Below the pieces are notes generated by a model that saw only the letters and a program-made list of their open reading frames with translations, was not told the DNA's origin and did no database searches. 64,000 nucleotides of DNA from Pseudomonas sp. B33.4. Lineage in GTDB: Bacteria; Pseudomonadota; Gammaproteobacteria; Pseudomonadales; Pseudomonadaceae. The position numbers and the translations under genes are program-made. The stretch covers positions 2,905,001-2,969,000 of the forward strand of contig NZ_CP140706.1 in the NCBI RefSeq assembly GCF_034555375.1, read 5' to 3'. Of the stretch, positions 61,497 through 64,000 are shown one piece after another; positions within the stretch are counted from its first letter, which is position 1; every line of letters starts with the position of its first letter.

Positions 61497-62203
61497 GTGG
61501 CGTCGTGGAAGATGATGCCTAGGGTATGCCTTTTTCCACTGTGCAGGCGACTGACGCCGTGGCGCATGGTCACCCGATAATCACCGCGCACGCCTTTGAC
61601 CGGACGCTGGTTGACGGCAAAGATCAGCGCATCTCCTTTCTTCAGATCCAGTACGTGCGGCCGCGACTGCATGCGCGGGCGTTGCTCGGTGAGAACGAAT
61701 TCTCCACCCGTGAAGTCTTGCCCGGGTTCTGACAGAAGAATCGCCACTTGCAGCGGAAAAACCGATTCACCGTACAGATCCTGGTGCAGGCAGTTGTAGT
61801 CCTGCGCGCCGTACTGCAATAGGAGAGGCGTCGGGCGGGTCTGACCGGCGGCATGGCAGCGCTGAAGAAATTCGGCGTGATCCGACGCAAAGCGCTCGGG
61901 CAGGTTCATGCGTTCGTACCAGCGATTGGCCAATGCAACGAGGTGTGGATACAGCGCGCCGCGCAGGCGTTCGACCGGTGTCGGAAGAGGGTAGCGAAAG
62001 TACTTGTACTCGCCGCGACCGAAACCGTGGCGGGCCATGATGACCTGCGAACGAAACGGTTCGGTCTGCGGATACAGCGCACTCAAGTGATCACAGGTTT
62101 CGGCTTGCAGCAGCGAACGGATGATCGCGCAGCCGTCCTGATCCAGTTGCCGCTCAAGGCTTGCCCAGTCGAGCGAATCCAGCCGGGAAGGTGACATCGA
62201 CAT
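61493..62203 (-). CDS. 2OG-Fe(II) oxygenase
   Basis: A 236-residue prolyl-4-hydroxylase-type dioxygenase. The metal triad is visible as H-x-D in NCLHQDLYGE and a distal His in VTMRHGVSRLHSGKRHTLG, with the 2OG-binding Arg/Lys near the end. FTGGEFVLTEQRPRMQSR and KGDALIF are typical. AGGAG lies six bases before the chosen ATG. The gene starts the alkB-ada group with a four-base overlap to alkB. Family members occur in many Pseudomonas ada loci; whether it acts on DNA, tRNA or protein is not known. Confidence 0.85.
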   Translation of the reverse strand: MSMSPSRLDSLDWASLERQLDQDGCAIIRSLLQAETCDHLSALYPQTEPFRSQVIMARHGFGRGEYKYFRYPLPTPVERLRGALYPHLVALANRWYERMNLPERFASDHAEFLQRCHAAGQTRPTPLLLQYGAQDYNCLHQDLYGESVFPLQVAILLSEPGQDFTGGEFVLTEQRPRMQSRPHVLDLKKGDALIFAVNQRPVKGVRGDYRVTMRHGVSRLHSGKRHTLGIIFHDAT

Positions 62204-62295
62204 ACTGACTCCTAGACTCATGGTCGAAGAACGTCAGTCTGGGCAGGGCCTTGCGGCAGAACACTCCGGCGCTTGCGGTCAAACTCCTTCGTTGC

Positions 62296-62469
62296 TTAAA
62301 GCGCTTTGCTGACGGCGATGTCGCTGATCTCGTCTTCCTGGCCATGAAGCTTGGCCAGTTCAACCTTGGCTTCTTCTTCAGTGCCGTTTACCAGCTGCGC
62401 GAACTCGAAGCGGCGTTCACCGTTGAGTTTGTACTTGATGACGTATTTGGTCGTTTGGGCCACGGTCAT
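62296..62469 (-). CDS. Small conserved-type protein of unknown function
   Basis: A 57-residue ORF: MTVAQTTKYVIKYKLNGERR, then FEFAQLVNGTEEEAKVELAKLHG and ending DIAVSKAL. A beta strand pair followed by an acidic helix is likely. GGAAGGA lies five bases upstream of the ATG, and codon use is typical of the genome. It precedes the ada group and follows the DUF1883 gene on the same strand, 28 bases from it. Function unknown. Confidence 0.7.
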   Translation of the reverse strand: MTVAQTTKYVIKYKLNGERRFEFAQLVNGTEEEAKVELAKLHGQEDEISDIAVSKAL

Positions 62470-62497
62470 GCATTCCTTCCTGGTTGAACGGCGTGTC

Positions 62498-62800
62498 TCA
62501 GCTGAGTTTGGTGCTGGAGCGACGGATGATCTTGATCGAGTGAGTCAGCGTCGGCTTGCGCGTCACGCTGATCGGACGGCGGTTGACGGTGTCGATGGTG
62601 ATGTTCCAGAAACCGGTGCTTGGCGCGGTGATACGGGCCGGAAAGGTGTCGAAGGCGCCGCCGTGATAGGTGTGACGGCCGCCATTCTTGAAGCTGCGGA
62701 AGTTGGCGTCGTTCATCAGACGGATGTTGCACATTTGCGAGCATTGAATGACGACGATGTCGTCTTCGTTGAGGTGTTCGCGCTGGTGAATGAATTTCAT
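62498..62800 (-). CDS. DUF1883 domain protein
   Basis: A 100-residue protein with the DUF1883 sequence pattern MKFIHQREHLNEDDIVVIQC, SQMCNIRLMNDANFRSFKNG, GGAFDTFPARITAPSTGFWN and VNRRPISVTRK. It should be a small beta-rich cytoplasmic protein; related domains occur as accessory modules in TIR-type and other proteins, but the biochemical role is unknown. GGAGGCGCCC lies before the ATG. It is followed by the 57-residue ORF on the same strand. Confidence 0.85.
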   Translation of the reverse strand: MKFIHQREHLNEDDIVVIQCSQMCNIRLMNDANFRSFKNGGRHTYHGGAFDTFPARITAPSTGFWNITIDTVNRRPISVTRKPTLTHSIKIIRRSSTKLS

Positions 62801-63011
62801 GGGCGCCTCCAGAAGGGCTTTTTCTACAAAATCAAAACGATAGCTTGTCGATTGGGCGCAGTTTATCAGCCCGCACGGGTTATTATCTGGCCGTCGGGCG
62901 TTGGTTTGACAATTTTGAACAGATATTCGCAATCGGATGCGGGTTAAATGCAGAAGACACCGGAGAAAAACGGCATTTGTGCTGTCGGACGGTCTTTAAC
63001 GGAGGTTTTGT

Positions 63012-63368
63012 ATGAAGTGGGGTGTGGTGTGTCTGCCGTTGGTTCTGGCTGTGAGTGGTTGCGCGAGTGTTTCCGAAATCAATGAAACGCTGCCGACCAT
63101 GAGCGTAATCTCCGGCAAGAAACCCCATGAATATGCCCAATGTCTGGCCGAAAAGCTGGCAGACAGCCGTGGCGCGCTGCAAATGCAGCCGCACAAGGAT
63201 GGGGTTCGGGTGATCGTGCCAGGGAAACTTTCCACCGGCGCGGCGGCAGTGTTTGATATCGAAGATCGCTCGGGTGGCAGCAGCATCAAGCTGCATGAGC
63301 GCATGTCGAATGTGCCGGTTCGTCCGCGTGATGTGCAACGCGCCGCCAATGCGTGTATTTCCGGCTGA
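63012..63368 (+). CDS. Small lipoprotein of unknown function
   Basis: A 118-residue lipoprotein. The signal peptide KWGVVCLPLVLAVSGC ends in a lipobox (VSGC) followed by ASV, so it should go to the outer membrane. The mature part (CLAEKLADSRGALQMQPHK, STGAAAVFDIEDRSGGSSI) is typical of small Pseudomonas lipoproteins of unknown role. GGAGG lies seven bases before the ATG, and a terminator follows the stop. Confidence 0.8.
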   Translation: MKWGVVCLPLVLAVSGCASVSEINETLPTMSVISGKKPHEYAQCLAEKLADSRGALQMQPHKDGVRVIVPGKLSTGAAAVFDIEDRSGGSSIKLHERMSNVPVRPRDVQRAANACISG

Positions 63369-63391
63369 TAGACTGATCGTCATCAGCACCA

Positions 63392-63425
63392 ATGCCGTCG
63401 CAGCGATGCTGTGACGGCATTTTTA
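63392..63425 (+). terminator. Rho-independent terminator after the lipoprotein gene
   Basis: ATGCCGTCGCAG-CGATG-CTGTGACGGCAT forms a stem with one mismatch, followed by TTTTAT. Confidence 0.85.
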
Positions 63426-63439
63426 TTTCTGGAGTCGCG

Positions 63440-63670
63440 ATGAAGCGAGAGCAAGTACGGGAGCGCCATGCAGAGGGCCTTATCTCTGCCACCCATGTCA
63501 TCCAGAACCCGGCGAATCCGGGGGAGTGGATCGTGTTTTTCAAGAAGAGCGCCGGACGCAGTTATTTCCTGGTGGACGATAACGATGAAGTCGAGTCGTT
63601 CGGTCGCCTCGACGATCTGATCGAAGTCGTGCGCGGACTCGGTATCAAATTCGCCGAAATTCACATGTAA
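63440..63670 (+). CDS. Small protein of unknown function
   Basis: A 76-residue ORF with GGAG seven bases before the ATG. It reads KREQVRERHAEGLISATHVI, then EWIVFFKKSAGRSYFLVDDNDEVESFGRLDDL. The pattern of a charged helix, two or three strands and an acidic helix suggests a compact cytoplasmic protein. It starts 15 bases after a terminator and converges with the last lipoprotein gene. No family recognised. Confidence 0.65.
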   Translation: MKREQVRERHAEGLISATHVIQNPANPGEWIVFFKKSAGRSYFLVDDNDEVESFGRLDDLIEVVRGLGIKFAEIHM

Positions 63671-63673
63671 GGT

Positions 63674-63967
63674 TTACTTGCAGACGACGACTACGCTGCG
63701 ATTCTTGTAGTTGCCGACATCGACGCCAAGGGTTTTGTCGCTTTCTTTGGGCTGAGGCGTGCCGTCTGTGCCAACGATGCGATAACCGGTGCCTGCGCAG
63801 GACGCATCAGCTTTTTCATAGCAGCTCGCCCAGGAGTTGGCTTCGCCGGAGCAATCGATGGCCAGGCCCTGTTCGCCGTTTTTCAGGTAAGTAGGCTGAG
63901 ACGTGGCACAGCCGGCCAGTGCCAATACCGCAATCAGTGGCAGCAATTTTTTCATGGTCATGTTCAT
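63674..63967 (-). CDS. Small lipoprotein of unknown function
   Basis: A 97-residue lipoprotein with signal KKLLPLIAVLALAGC and lipobox LAGC followed by ATS. The mature part has four further Cys (IDCSGEANSWASCYEKADASC, VVVVCK), which may form disulfides, and a GYRIVG segment typical of small Pseudomonas lipoproteins. Three in-frame ATGs are available; starts at 63961 or 63955 would shorten the peptide by two or four residues. It converges with the gene before it. Confidence 0.8.
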   Translation of the reverse strand: MNMTMKKLLPLIAVLALAGCATSQPTYLKNGEQGLAIDCSGEANSWASCYEKADASCAGTGYRIVGTDGTPQPKESDKTLGVDVGNYKNRSVVVVCK

Positions 63968-64000
63968 GGTCTTCAGCGAGGGGGACTAGACGCTGTGACA

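Overview
The window is a chromosomal segment of a Pseudomonas, most likely of the P. fluorescens group. Three things point there: the conserved order gacA-uvrC-pgsA-tRNA-Gly-tRNA-Cys-tRNA-Leu, the many inverted pairs of short REP sequences containing GGGAGCGAGC or GGGAGCTGGC words between genes, and core genes whose products read as typical Pseudomonas proteins (yejABEF, modABC, hydroxybutyrate catabolism, ada-alkB). No 16S rRNA, CRISPR array or complete insertion sequence was seen.

Left arm (1-32 kb). A RidA tail, an IclR regulator, a PLP-dependent amino acid deaminase and a KDG-type sugar kinase form a catabolic cluster, possibly for an amino sugar acid. A parvulin, a PAS-rich hybrid histidine kinase, an orphan PilU-like ATPase and a 1230-residue AT-rich protein of unknown function follow. 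Next comes a 3-hydroxybutyrate/acetoacetate module (acetoacetate-CoA ligase, dehydrogenase, GntP-type permease, sigma-54 activator) with a visible -24/-12 promoter and two matching palindromes upstream of it. yejABEF, a second parvulin, a lipase, a three-repeat protein and a DAHP synthase follow. The DAHP synthase is preceded by an aromatic-codon leader peptide, an attenuator-like terminator and a second aromatic-rich small ORF. gacA, uvrC, pgsA and the tRNAs end the arm.

Genomic island (about 32.4-47.7 kb). The 3' end of tRNA-Cys is repeated as a 51-bp direct repeat at 47681-47731, each copy followed by a related terminator, so an element has integrated in tRNA-Cys. Inside are: an HNH-type protein with an overlapping partner; a decayed tyrosine integrase; remnants of a P2-like tail/lysis module (gpU fragment, gpX, frameshifted gpD, endolysin, spanin pair with Rz1 nested in Rz) carrying extra genes; an AT-rich O-acyltransferase; a seven-gene overlapping operon resembling a gtr-type cassette for lipid-linked transfer of a 4-acetamido-dideoxy sugar; a long poly-G tract; a small gene broken by a stop codon; and a membrane protein. 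The phage-like part is not a functional prophage, and much of the island looks like cargo for surface modification.

Right arm (47.9-64 kb). tRNA-Leu, three small conserved-looking genes, an ABC-F ATPase, a type IB topoisomerase, modABC with a ModE-type operator, a nitronate monooxygenase-like flavoprotein, an exported Gly/Trp/Tyr-rich protein, an AcuI-like reductase, the alkylation-repair group ada/alkB/2OG-oxygenase (Ada has lost three of its four zinc cysteines), and several small proteins and lipoproteins.
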